From Oxytricha trifallax (Eukaryota; Ciliophora; Spirotrichea; Sporadotrichida; Oxytrichidae), in NCBI GenBank assembly GCA_000711775.1, contig ARYC01025602.1, forward strand, positions 39,632 through 103,631: a DNA stretch of 64,000 nucleotides, read 5' to 3'. Of the stretch, positions 55,813 to 64,000 are shown piece by piece. The position numbers were made by a program, and so were the translations under genes. Every line of letters begins with the position of its first letter. Position 1 is the first letter of the stretch. Below the pieces are notes generated by a model that searched no databases, was not told where the DNA came from, and saw only the letters and a list, made by a program, of their open reading frames with translations.

Positions 55813-57718
55813 TCATTAATATTTACTCTTTTCTTAATCTAAAATTTCTAAACTAAAAACCTTTTGAATTATTATTTACTCTTCTAATTTTCTCCTTTCA
55901 GCAGCAGATTTTCGTACTTTTTCTAAGTCTAAAGGTTTATAAACAGTGAAATTTTCCACAAATATTATCACTTTGTAACCACAGTATTACAAATCTATTA
56001 AGTATTTTATGTCAATATATAAGTTGTAGTTGACTTGATACTAACCAACAAGGCAGCACCAATTCAACTATTTTACATGCTTATACATTTAATCGGGGGG
56101 GGGGGAAGTTTCCTGCCCCAAAATTTTATATGCACCCTAGGGGGGAAGTTTCCTGCCCCCAAAAAGGTAGTTTCCTGCCCCATACATAAAAATATGCAAT
56201 TTTTATAATTTTCAAAGAATCTTTATCATCAATTATGATGTATTTTTTTTTTAAATTTAGCTTCAGATATCATTTCTTCCTTGATAATTAATTTAAAATT
56301 TAATGAAAATTACATTAATTATTAATAAAAAACACTTATTTTAGCCTTGTATATAATATATAATTTGATAAATAATAATTATGTACCTTGAAAATTATAT
56401 AATAATAAATGTTGTATAGTACATGATTATGGTAATTGAAATTGAAATTTATTTGTTTCTATTAAAATTATTTCAAAAAACATAAAATTTAATGTTGGGG
56501 GCAGGAAACTACCTTTTGGGGCAGGAAACTGTTTTGGGGCAGGAAACTTCCCCCCCCCCATTTAATCTACTACATTTGACGCAATTTCCCTTCTTGTATT
56601 ATTCTAAAGTATACTTATATTACTTTAATTATAATTATAAATCTCAAATAAAAAGTTAATTTGACATATACTGAGTATTGCGATAGATTAACACATTTAT
56701 TACATATCTTCAGTCATTCCTGTGTTATAATCAATTTGTAATTTTTATTTATATATTTAAAGATTATTAACAAAGTTTCTTAATTAAGTATAACAACTTT
56801 TACATTTTTTAATTCATTCTTTAAGTACTCCTGCGAGTCTTAGAGCCACAATTCCCTATTTTCTTCTCTATTAAACGAATGGGAATCTACTATCACTGAA
56901 CATGTAACTGCTTTATCTATCTACAATAAAGTATTCTAAATCTATAAGTCTTTGGATTCTAAAATATTGGGACTATGAGTTAGATAAGTGTCTTGAGTAT
57001 CTTTAAGTGTCCAAATTATTATAAAAATAAAATGTATCTGAAAGATATTACATACGGAAAAGAAATCCTACCCTATAATTAAAATAAAGATAATTTATCA
57101 CTTCATATTCTATTCTTTCTTTTCATTTAGTTGATTTAATTTTTAATTATTTGCAAAATTCACAAAAACTATTGCACTTTCTGATATGTATTCTTCAGAT
57201 AGAATTATACTAAATCTATAATGTAAATTTCAATCAATATTTTAAGAAAAATTTTTTTTCATTTTTTTAAGAAATCTAAGAATTTAGGTAAGCAAGTAAT
57301 TAATTTAATATAATATTTGTTAACTTATAATGAAAAGTTAATAACTAAATTGTATACAAGAATCCAATAATGGCTTATCTCTATATTGATCATTGATAAT
57401 TCTCCTATAGACAACTTTTGCATCTTTATATCTTTACTCATTTTAACCATAAAATCCATTTACTTATGGACTATTAAAGTCTTGAGAATATTTATTTATT
57501 AATTATGAATCATATCCAGGAAAAAGTTCATCCCAATAATCTAATTAATTATAGAATTTACTAGAATTTAAAATGCTATTTATTACTAATAAACTTAGTT
57601 AATAAGAAGATTATGAATAAATATTAATGATTTAATAAGCTTTTGCATGATATTGATAATTATTCATTTTTGATTTGAGTAAATCAATTTGCTTGATTAA
57701 TGTTTCTAATTCGTGCAT
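55813..57718 (-). CDS. Unknown protein, unscrambled gene nested in the kinase locus
   Basis: ATG 57,716-57,718 (MHELETLIKQIDLLKSKMNN), TGA 55,813-55,815. In order: DYWDELFPGYDSQLINKYSQ, QRYKDAKVVYRRIINDQYRD, then after a 135-bp IES SIILSEEYISESAIVFVNFA, then THSPNILESKDLQIQNTLLQ and VTCSVIVDSHSFNREENREL, then REIASNVVDQMYKHVKQLNW (interrupted by a 465-bp element), IDLQYCGYKVIIFVENFTVY and a charged tail. It may start further upstream, as the frame is open. Well-formed coding throughout but no family recognised. It uses none of the kinase pointers. Confidence 0.6.
56094..56558. mobile_element. G-tract inverted-repeat element, 465 bp
   Basis: Begins with a long G run and GGAAGTTTCCTGCCCC blocks and ends with the complementary GGGGCAGGAAAC blocks and a C run. 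The tri-block GGAAGTTTCCTGCCCC/AAGGTAGTTTCCTGCCCC occurs several times in each arm. Flanked by the 8-bp direct repeat CATTTAAT (56,086-56,093 and 56,559-56,566). Removing 473 bp joins REIASNVVD to QMYKHVKQLNW on the minus strand in frame. The middle is AT-rich without a gene. A non-autonomous element removed as an IES. Confidence 0.85.
57209..57343. other. IES, 135 bp, pointer ACTAAAT
   Basis: ACTAAAT at 57,209-57,215 and 57,344-57,350. On the minus strand removal joins DKPLLDSCIQF to SIILSEEYISES in one frame. The insert has no gt...ag ends at the join. Confidence 0.85.
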
Positions 57719-57764
57719 GTATATATAACTGTGATTTTTTCTTTGATGCAAACTATATCGATGG

Positions 57765-58131
57765 TATAAATGATTGGGAATAATTATAAATTTATAATAA
57801 TTAATTAAATAGAGTGGTAGTTTATTTTAAATTATCAAAGGATACTACTTAAGCACTTATTCGAAAAAGAATTAAAATTTTTTTTCTGGCTTTAAATATT
57901 GCATAAACCTTTTAGTTATTTTGGTAAAAGCAAGGATATCGAACATTATTAATGGTTATATTTATGAAAAAATTAAAGTCAATATCCTTGCTTTTACAAA
58001 AATAGCGAAAAGGTTAATGCAATATTTAAAGCCAGAAAATCTTTTAATTCTCTTTCGAATAAGTACTTAAGTAGCATCCTTTCATAATATATAAATGAAC
58101 CTACCATTCTATTTAATTAATTATTATAAAT
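57765..58131. repeat. Palindromic element, about 365 bp
   Basis: The arms, roughly 57,772-57,945 and 57,965-58,140, are close inverted repeats. Examples are TTTAAATATTGCATAAACC with GGTTAATGCAATATTTAAA, and TTTTGGTAAAAGCAAGGATAT with its complement. The direct repeat TATAAAT at 57,765 and 58,125 could be its pointer; removal leaves one possible open frame into the nested gene, but other frames are also open. The left arm also holds ATCAAAGGATACT, the string seen at 498 and 903. Confidence 0.75.
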
Positions 58132-58149
58132 TTATAATCATTTCCCAAA

Positions 58150-58300
58150 TACTTATTCTTGATTAATAATGTGATATGATACTATTTTTAGACTCTAATC
58201 TATCATTCCGTAAGCGTAATCTATAGACCCCTTATAATTTAAGTAATCTTTTATTGATTTTGCTGATGATAAATAATCAAGAGTTACTATTATAGAAATT
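58150..58300 (-). CDS. Possible coding segment, frame undecided
   Basis: All three minus frames are largely open. The most protein-like reads DYLNYKGSIDYAYGMIDQSL then KIVSYHIINQEQVFGK and ends at TGA near 58,154. Another could lead across the palindrome into the nested gene. CCTTATAATTT at 58,230 repeats exactly at 58,527, at the edge of the kinase segment, so this may be a macronuclear-destined piece of one of the two genes. The join tried gives an early TGA. Confidence 0.3.
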
Positions 58301-58526
58301 TAGTAAATTTAGAATATATATATAAATTTGTAATAAAAGATTTTTTCAAAATAAAAATATCTAAAAAGCACTAGGGCGAGTTTTGGGATCTTCATTTAAC
58401 ATTTTATAATGGTATATTAAAATTAAAAAATAAATTATAGTAAATATATTATTACTGTTAACTTAATTTATAAGCATTATTTTTGTAAAATTTAAATTAA
58501 TTTATATTTTATTTATTTCAATATTT

Positions 58527-58714
58527 CCTTATAATTTTCCAGATTAAATCGTTGAACTAGTAAGAATAATTTGGTGCAGAATTCTTAAATTTGTTCATAT
58601 ATGTCATGTGTTTTGAGTATTATTTATTAGCCACTTAAAGTATAGAAATTCCCAAAGAGTAAATATCTACATAATTTTCATATTTTAAATGAGCTAACTC
58701 AGGAGCCATGTAAT
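58527..58714 (-). CDS. Scrambled protein kinase, C-lobe segment, inverted (order about 6)
   Basis: Read from 58,714 down: YMAPELAHLKYENYVDIYSL then GISILQVANKQYSK, ending FNDLIWKII. This is the APE motif and the DxYSxG helix of kinase subdomains VIII-X. Its first 12 bases ATTACATGGCTC equal the last 12 of the segment at 54,196-54,207, and the join gives GTYDYMAPEL in frame. It lies on the opposite strand from all other kinase pieces. The next join (subdomain XI) was not found. Confidence 0.82.
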
Positions 58715-59004
58715 TGAATATACAAAATATATACTTAAGATTATATTTATTTAAATATAATTACTTTAGATTAATTTATTAACCGAATAATTTTTATTAA
58801 TATGATATATTTTAAATTATAAGTTAAATTTTGGTTGAGAGAGTTATAAGTATTAAACTAAAACATTAAATAATTAAATGGTGACTACAAATAATGACAT
58901 CAAGATGAGCGATCTGATATAAAATATTATGAAATTAAAATTCATTTTTAATAAAAAATTATATACTTAAATATTGCAATTATTTAAATATTATTTATTT
59001 ATTG

Positions 59005-59110
59005 ATGGGTGATGACGAATTTTAAAAACTAAGTTAAGAAATTGATGAAAATCTTGCAGAAATAGTTTAATTAAAGTTGCATACACAACAATAAAAAATG
59101 GAATGCGAGT
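59005..59110 (+). CDS. Scrambled protein kinase, first segment with start codon
   Basis: ATG 59,005: MGDDEFQKLSQEIDENLAEI then VQLKLHTQQQKMECE. It ends at the GAGT pointer (59,107-59,110), repeated at 59,204. The frame joins directly to ELKDIRTGYAKFYKVG. The short acidic N-terminus precedes the glycine-rich loop region. Confidence 0.7.
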
Positions 59111-59203
59111 ACATTTATTTTTCATTGAAGTATAAATAGAATTGAAAATTTTTTTTTCTTTACAAAATTATCAATGTTTAATTACAAAAAATAAATTAAT
59201 TAA
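59107..59203. other. IES, 97 bp, pointer GAGT
   Basis: GAGT at 59,107-59,110 and 59,204-59,207. AT-rich insert with TGA. Removal joins the kinase start segment to its N-lobe in one frame. Confidence 0.7.
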
Positions 59204-59330
59204 GAGTTGAAAGATATTCGAACTGGATATGCAAAATTCTACAAAGTAGGGATAGATAGGCAAGATTAAGTTGCTAGTGACTATTATTTGGTTAAATCAA
59301 TTGAATGCAATGACATTTACTCTAAAATTA
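59204..59330 (+). CDS. Scrambled protein kinase, N-lobe segment (order 2)
   Basis: Reads ELKDIRTGYAKFYKVG then SDYYLVKSIECNDIYSKIK. YYLVKSIE is the beta3 strand with the ATP-binding lysine (VAVK-type). The glycine loop is degenerate (RTGYAKFYKVG). It ends near 59,320 in AT-rich DNA; the join to the next segment was not fixed. CTAAAATT is shared with 59,409-59,416 but gives a frame with TGA. Confidence 0.65.
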
Positions 59331-59400
59331 AGTATTTAATTAATTTTATAGTAAGATTAAAATATTTGTATTAATATCATTAATGTTATCGTCTAATACA

Positions 59401-59480
59401 AACTTTAGCTAAAATTTGGTTGTGAAATGATGTGCAGGCTTAAGACACACTATCATGAAGATTAAAGGGAATATTTAATA
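59401..59480 (+). CDS. Scrambled protein kinase, alphaC segment (order 3)
   Basis: Reads KFGCEMMCRLKTHYHEDQREY, which fits the alphaC helix (conserved Glu) leading to beta4. It would be followed by INYLCKSVDCF at 55,455. Borders approximate. Confidence 0.5.
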
Positions 59481-59554
59481 GGTTATTTAATAATTAATTT
59501 ATTTTTCATTAAAATCTTTATTTGAGTAAAATGAAATGAGTTTAAAATTCTAAT

Positions 59555-60629
59555 ACCCAAAACTCTTTAATGAGTTTTAAAGTTTCTTTATTGATGAGGG
59601 TAATGTTGGGTTTAGGGTAAATTTTTGAATGACATCTTTTCATGTTTTATAATTTCTTCAAAAGTTCTCACTTTATTGATCGTTTTAAAAATTATGAATC
59701 AATAATTCGAAAATTGATCACATTTATGCACAAATATTTTTGAAATTTTATTCATTTTCAAAATCTATTCAATAATTAAATTGCATTTAGATACAAATCT
59801 TTATTAACCTTTGATTGTTTAATATAAAGAAATTGGTAACTTACATAAAAAAAAGAATATTAAATTAGCATTAAATGGGTGATTTTCAGGTGTTTGATAG
59901 ATACAAATATGTGTTTTTTCAATTTTAAAGATTAATAATGGATCTAACTTAAAAGATTTTTGTATTTCTAATGTGATTTTGACCTTATACATAAAATATT
60001 GACAATCTATAGGATGACAACCCTGTAAAGATGCAAAAACTCACATAAGTTTTAAAGATGGGTCTTCATTTTTTTCAATTTAGTTTCACTAATATAGTTC
60101 GAAATTTTGTTTAAATTATATTAGTGCAGTTTGTAAATTAGTTTATTTTTATTTGTACTAATTTAATAGCACCAAAACATAATCCGTTGCTATTTTAAAA
60201 CTCATGAGTTTTAAAAGGAAAAGTTCAAATCGGTTAAAATTTAATTTAAATCATGTAAAGATAAAAAGTGAAACAATATAGGTACTATAACATTTAAAAA
60301 AATATAAAAGTCCACAAAAAATTATTAGAAGTAGTTTATATAAAATCTAGCTAGTTAAATTAATTAATTAGAGTGAACAATTAAAATGGTATTATTTCAA
60401 CATTATTACTTTATTCTTTAAAACTTTTTCTAAATAACATTTATATAGATGTAGATATGAAATATTTTGATAGAATTTAAGTTTCAACCATGAATATCAA
60501 TAAATAACATTTAATCTAACAACAAAAATTAAATTAACAAAAAAGAAACCCTAATCCTTACTTTATGCTCATCAATAAAAATATCATTTAATATTTATTA
60601 AGAGGTCTAGGGGTTTTATAAGATTTTAG
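59555..60629. mobile_element. Decayed, shortened TBE-like element
   Basis: The left end ACCCAAAACTCTTTAATGAG and the inner block TTTATTGATGAGGG...GGGTTTAGGG match the TBE terminal repeat pattern. The right end is its complement (AAACCCTAATCC...CTCATCAATAAAAAT...TTAAGAGG...GGGGTTTTAT). Both sides have AAT (59,552-59,554 and 60,630-60,632). The 1.07-kb size leaves no room for the TBE genes, and I see no transposase remnant inside. An old internal-deletion derivative. Confidence 0.75.
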
Positions 60630-60689
60630 AATGAACTTTAAAGAATCATAATTTTAGATTAAAATTTATATTTTCTTATTAATAATTAG

Positions 60690-61255
60690 AAAGTTAATGA
60701 TACGTGAGGTATGGAACTTTATAATAGAGTTTTCTACTACACCAAAGCTAACTGAGGGTCAGTTGGAGGTTTCTGGACGCAACGCATAAGGAGCAGTCGG
60801 AGGGCTTCAATTTTGCAGTTATTCACAACTCGAGTGGCATGGATCCTAGAGTATCCTTTATATGGGTTGATTTACGTTCAGTAACTAGAAGGTAGAAGGG
60901 TAAAGGATGTGCTCAGCCTCAAAGTGAGAAGATAAAACTTTTGAAGCCATAGATAAGGATATTTCTCCCAAACTAAGTTAGGGTTTTGAAGCTACAACAG
61001 CGAAAGTATAGAGATTACATTCCCAAAAGCCATGAACCGTAACGAGTTTTTCGCTTGACCTGTTGACCGATTGGATTTCTCGAGCTTTGTTTCCATGATA
61101 TTCTGGCTGAAATCTTGATTAAAGATAAAGCGAGGCGTTAATGTAAATGATTCTTCGGAGGTTTTTGTCGTCAAAACTGCCATGTCACGGATTGCCAAGT
61201 CAACTTACTCAGATGCTTCTACGTCACCAATAAGATTGATGGATTAATTTTATTA
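60690..61255. other. GC-richer island, probably decayed coding DNA
   Basis: Composition is clearly less AT-rich than its surroundings and several frames are long. One plus frame gives GMDPRVSFIWVDLRSVTRR and runs over 100 codons without TGA. Another gives GVNVNDSSEVFVVKTAMSRI but is cut by several TGA codons. A minus frame runs 107 codons (MAVLTTKTSEESFTLTPRF). I cannot tell which, if any, is real. No family recognised. Confidence 0.35.
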
Positions 61256-61774
61256 TAAAACAGGTATATGTTAAATTAAATTTAGATTATTCATTACATT
61301 TATTTTTTAAAAAAATAACATCTTAAATTTAGTATTCGATTTTATAGAGTTGGGGAATTTATAAACTTACTCTGATTTGATGAATCCTATTACAGAGAAA
61401 TAAATTTCATAATCATAATATTGTTAATTATATATAAATTCAATCGATATTACAACAAATATTCACCTTTTTATCGGTTTTGCACTATAGTGGTTATTGT
61501 TTTATAAAATTTAAATAATATTCCAATAATTTTGAAAATAAATATTTTTAATTTATAAAATTGATTTTAATATATAATTAAATATTGTTTTTGAACTTAT
61601 ATGAAAATAATTTTTTTAAGTAATACTATCACAATTAATTCAAAAAACTTTAAAAATATTTTTATAAAAATTTTTTATAAGACAATGAGAAAAAAAAGGC
61701 TTATTTGCTATTAAAAATAATTCTAAATTTAATTATATAATAAATAGATAAAAAACATTTTTAGTTTTTAAATG
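61256..61774. other. AT-rich spacer
   Basis: About 520 bp with no gene, repeat or RNA signal that I can see. Confidence 0.45.
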
Positions 61775-62085
61775 ACTTGAAGGCATCAAACTATTTGATT
61801 ATTTAAGAGAATCCTTTTAAGATTTCCTTAAGCGACTTCGAGACTTTTTCAAATGACAAAGGACCCTCAAAAAAGTCAGAATCTTATAAATAGACACCAG
61901 ACTACTCATATAAATCCTCATTAGGTAAAGATATATTATATGGTCCTGCAGAATTAGATGTTAAAAATATCATTGAAAGCATAAAGAATATAGTCAAATA
62001 ACAAACTAAGTACTAAGAGTAGTAGATATTAAGTGAGGGTATTGAATAATATAAATATGAATTTAAAAAGTACAATTTTTATTTT
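61775..62085 (+). CDS. Unassigned coding segment
   Basis: One open, well-composed frame: QENPFKISLSDFETFSNDKG then PSKKSESYKQTPDYSYKSSL, DILYGPAELDVKNIIESIK, QILSEGIEQYKYEF. No ATG and no stop at sensible places, so probably one segment of a split gene, perhaps the one at 62,640. Its pointers were not identified. Confidence 0.45.
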
Positions 62086-62639
62086 ATTGATTTAACAAAT
62101 TTAAAACCTTTCAATCCTAGGGATAAATTGTTATAGCAAAAAAAAGATGTGGTTAAAATTTCTTAACTTTAAATTCTTACTCTGTTTTTATTTCAGTATT
62201 ATTTTGATAGAGAATAATTAAAATTGATTACAGTAATGTACATTATATTATAATAAATAAGAAATAATTTATTATAAAAATTAATCTAAAAATTAAACGA
62301 AAAAATTAAGTTTAATTGAAGATTGGGCTAAATAAAAAAATACGAACATAAACATATGCCTAAATAATAAACTTATAATGGCACAATCAAATTAATAAAT
62401 TAATATTAAACAAAATTAAAAATATCAATTCTCCATATAATTCAAGATGATATATTTAATTTATTTAACTCTTTACTATTAACTTTAGGGGATGTTATAT
62501 ACATTAAATATTTTTTAATAATTCGTTTCAATGATATAAGATAATTTATGAGGAAAGAAAAATTTAGATTCTTTAATTTATGTAAATGTTGTTTTTTATA
62601 TTAATAATTGGCTTTTTAATTTAGTTTATTCGAGAAATT
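62086..62639. other. AT-rich spacer
   Basis: About 550 bp over 80% A+T between two unassigned coding segments. Nothing else seen. Confidence 0.45.
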
Positions 62640-63180
62640 TATTTTTAGTATATCAAATATAATACTATCGATTCACAAAACTCAGACAAGGATCAAAAGA
62701 CTAGAATAGTAGGAGCTGGTTGATAAGATAATATAAGTAAACCCTTAACACGAAAGATTTATAATTGCTATTCATCCGAGTTGCTAGATTTCTTGGACAA
62801 AATTTTAAATTGCCATTAGAATGAATGCATGACAGCATTTGAAATCCTTATTGACGGTTATCTAACTAAAGACTATAATACAGTAGACGAGTACATTGAA
62901 AACATTTTAGTTTCAATAGAAAACTAGAAAATTCACTAGATTCTGTAAGATTGCTTGTATCATATCAAATTAGCAGAACAAAAATTAGAATATTAAATTT
63001 CAATCGAATGAAATACAATAATTCGTTTTATAAATATTCAAAACTTAGATCAAGAGTAAGATAGAAATTAAGAAGAGGAAAAGTCTTAAAGCTCAAAGTC
63101 ATTTAAAAGAGTTTTATAGGGTGGAGGACCAAAATCTTAAAATTATATCTTTACAAAAGAATAAATATTATAACGATATA
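62640..63180 (+). CDS. Unassigned coding segment with helical C-terminal part
   Basis: Up to about 62,750 one frame reads QTRIKRLEQQELVDKIIQVN. From about 62,765 another reads YSSELLDFLDKILNCHQNEC then MTAFEILIDGYLTKDYNTVD and IHQILQDCLYHIKLAEQKL to TGA at about 63,010. A third gives RNQEEEKSQSSKSFKRVLQG then GGPKSQNYIFTKEQ to about 63,180. SSELLDFLDKIL...MTAFEIL resembles kinase subdomain XI but could equally be another helical domain. Frame changes suggest unrecognised small IESs or introns. Confidence 0.4.
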
Positions 63181-63449
63181 TTTAAATTTGATAATATCAA
63201 TTGACCTTTAATTTTAGTCATTTCTTATTACTTAATTTGGTATTTTAAACAATAATTAATGAGTGTTTGATTAATATTAAATTCTCAAAAAAAATGAGTT
63301 TGATCATTATTGATAAAATAGAAAAAGATAGGAATTTTGATTAATAAATAAATATTTAATTATAACCAATTTCAGGAGTGTGAACCAGCTGTTATAAGGA
63401 ACTTGAGAAATACAGCAAATTAGCCTTTAATGGTACAAATTACTAATCT
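63181..63449. other. AT-rich spacer
   Basis: About 270 bp of AT-rich DNA with no recognisable gene or repeat. Confidence 0.4.
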
Positions 63450-64000
63450 AGAGTGTATTTATGCTTTAAATCGTGAATATACATGCAGATTACACTTAAA
63501 GTTACAGCAACACACTAATGATGATGAATGCATGAGTTGGTTGCTGACGTTGGTCCAAATACTGTGGAGATTTGCGAATTAGAGCGTGGATACGAATCGT
63601 GCCGTTATAGTAAGCATGTAGGAGTGAGTGTTGTAGTTGCTAACTATTCAATCGAGCATGTTTCCTCCTTACTTTACTCAAATCTGCTATAAACAAGCTC
63701 TGAATTGCCCATGACGCTATAGCTACGAAGTTGGTGTCTCGAATGCGCGCAAGCGAGGGAGGTTGTGATGGTTTGGAACGTTTGATTGATTAAACTTAAA
63801 CTTAAAAGTGTAATATGTAATAATTGGTATTAATCACTAATCTAATCAATAACTCGAACGCCGTCGCGATCCTTGCTGTCCTTAGCCACTATTGGTAGAT
63901 TGTCGATTGTTGCCAACATTTGAATCAAACGAAGCCATGCTTGATGGTGCTGCACCACTGCTTCATGCTGAAGGCCCAGAGCTTGTTCACGTCAGTCTTG
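63450..64000. other. GC-richer island at the window edge, probably coding on the minus strand
   Basis: Composition resembles the GC-rich kinase segment rather than the spacer. On the minus strand 63,785-63,500 gives LARIRDTNFVAIASWAIQSL then FIADLSKVRRKHARLNSQQL. At 63,845-63,960 it gives SFDSNVGNNRQSTNSGQGQQ then GSRRRSSY and TGA at 63,844-63,846; this frame is preceded by S/G/A/P-rich codons containing in-frame TGAs. A short AT-rich break lies at 63,785-63,845. It looks like pieces of one or two genes, partly decayed, continuing beyond the window. Confidence 0.35.

Noticed and set aside
58230-58537. CCTTATAATTT direct repeats as a pointer joining kinase segment 6 to 58,230
   Set aside because: The join runs into TGA after nine codons and does not yield kinase subdomain XI; the 11-bp match may be chance in AT-rich DNA.
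62765-62900. Assignment of SSELLDFLDKIL...MTAFEIL to the scrambled kinase as subdomain XI
   Set aside because: The similarity is only general, no pointer links it to the kinase segments, and frame changes nearby are unresolved; left as an unassigned coding segment.
1-64000. Bacterial-type features (operons, ribosome binding sites, CRISPR arrays, rRNA or tRNA genes)
   Set aside because: The genetic code, introns and IESs mark a ciliate nuclear genome; no CRISPR-like spaced repeats, tRNA cloverleaf or rRNA segments were recognised.

Overview
The window is germline (micronuclear) DNA of a spirotrich ciliate, most probably Oxytricha/Sterkiella or a close relative. Three things show this. First, dozens of long reading frames are continuous only if TAA and TAG are read as glutamine and TGA is the sole stop. 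Second, coding stretches are cut by tiny AT-rich introns and by internal eliminated sequences (IESs) bounded by short direct repeats (pointers); removing them restores the frame. Third, a 4,080-bp telomere-bearing element (TBE), with inverted ends that start with C4A4-type telomeric repeats and a 3-bp AAT target duplication, sits inside a gene. Everything was read by eye, so exon borders are approximate unless a position is stated.

Layout. 1-2,335 (+): a partial unknown gene followed by two diverged copies of its 3' part. 2,407-15,380 (-): two small membrane proteins, an ERICH3-like protein, two tandem Sec14/BCH-RhoGAP genes (the second carries a 484-bp inverted-repeat element inside a codon run), an unknown gene and a coiled-coil gene. 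15,466-22,179 (+): an M1-aminopeptidase-like protein with no visible zinc motif and two coiled-coil or low-complexity genes. 22,258-25,413 (-): proteasome ATPase Rpt3 and a stand-alone lysine-ketoglutarate reductase. 25,519-45,531 (+): coiled-coil proteins, a PX-domain sorting nexin, an aspartyl beta-hydroxylase-type dioxygenase, two tandem mucolipin (TRPML)-like channels, UTP21/WDR36 and an unknown gene. 46,269-about 52,080 (+): a secreted or membrane protein gene split by the TBE.

From about 53.9 kb the organisation changes. Pieces of one protein-kinase gene lie out of order and partly inverted. The start codon and N-lobe are at 59.0-59.5 kb, the hinge at 55.5 kb, the catalytic loop and DFG at 53.9-54.2 kb, and the APE/C-lobe on the opposite strand at 58.5-58.7 kb. 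Two junctions are supported by shared pointers of 17 and 12 bp. A separate, unscrambled minus-strand gene (55.8-57.7 kb), itself interrupted by a G-tract inverted-repeat element, is nested between the kinase pieces. The right end holds a decayed TBE-like element, unassigned coding segments and two GC-richer islands that look like decayed coding DNA.

During development the IESs, the TBE and the other elements would be removed and the pieces joined into gene-sized chromosomes. In at least eight places here the reading frame is restored exactly by joining at the repeats listed below.
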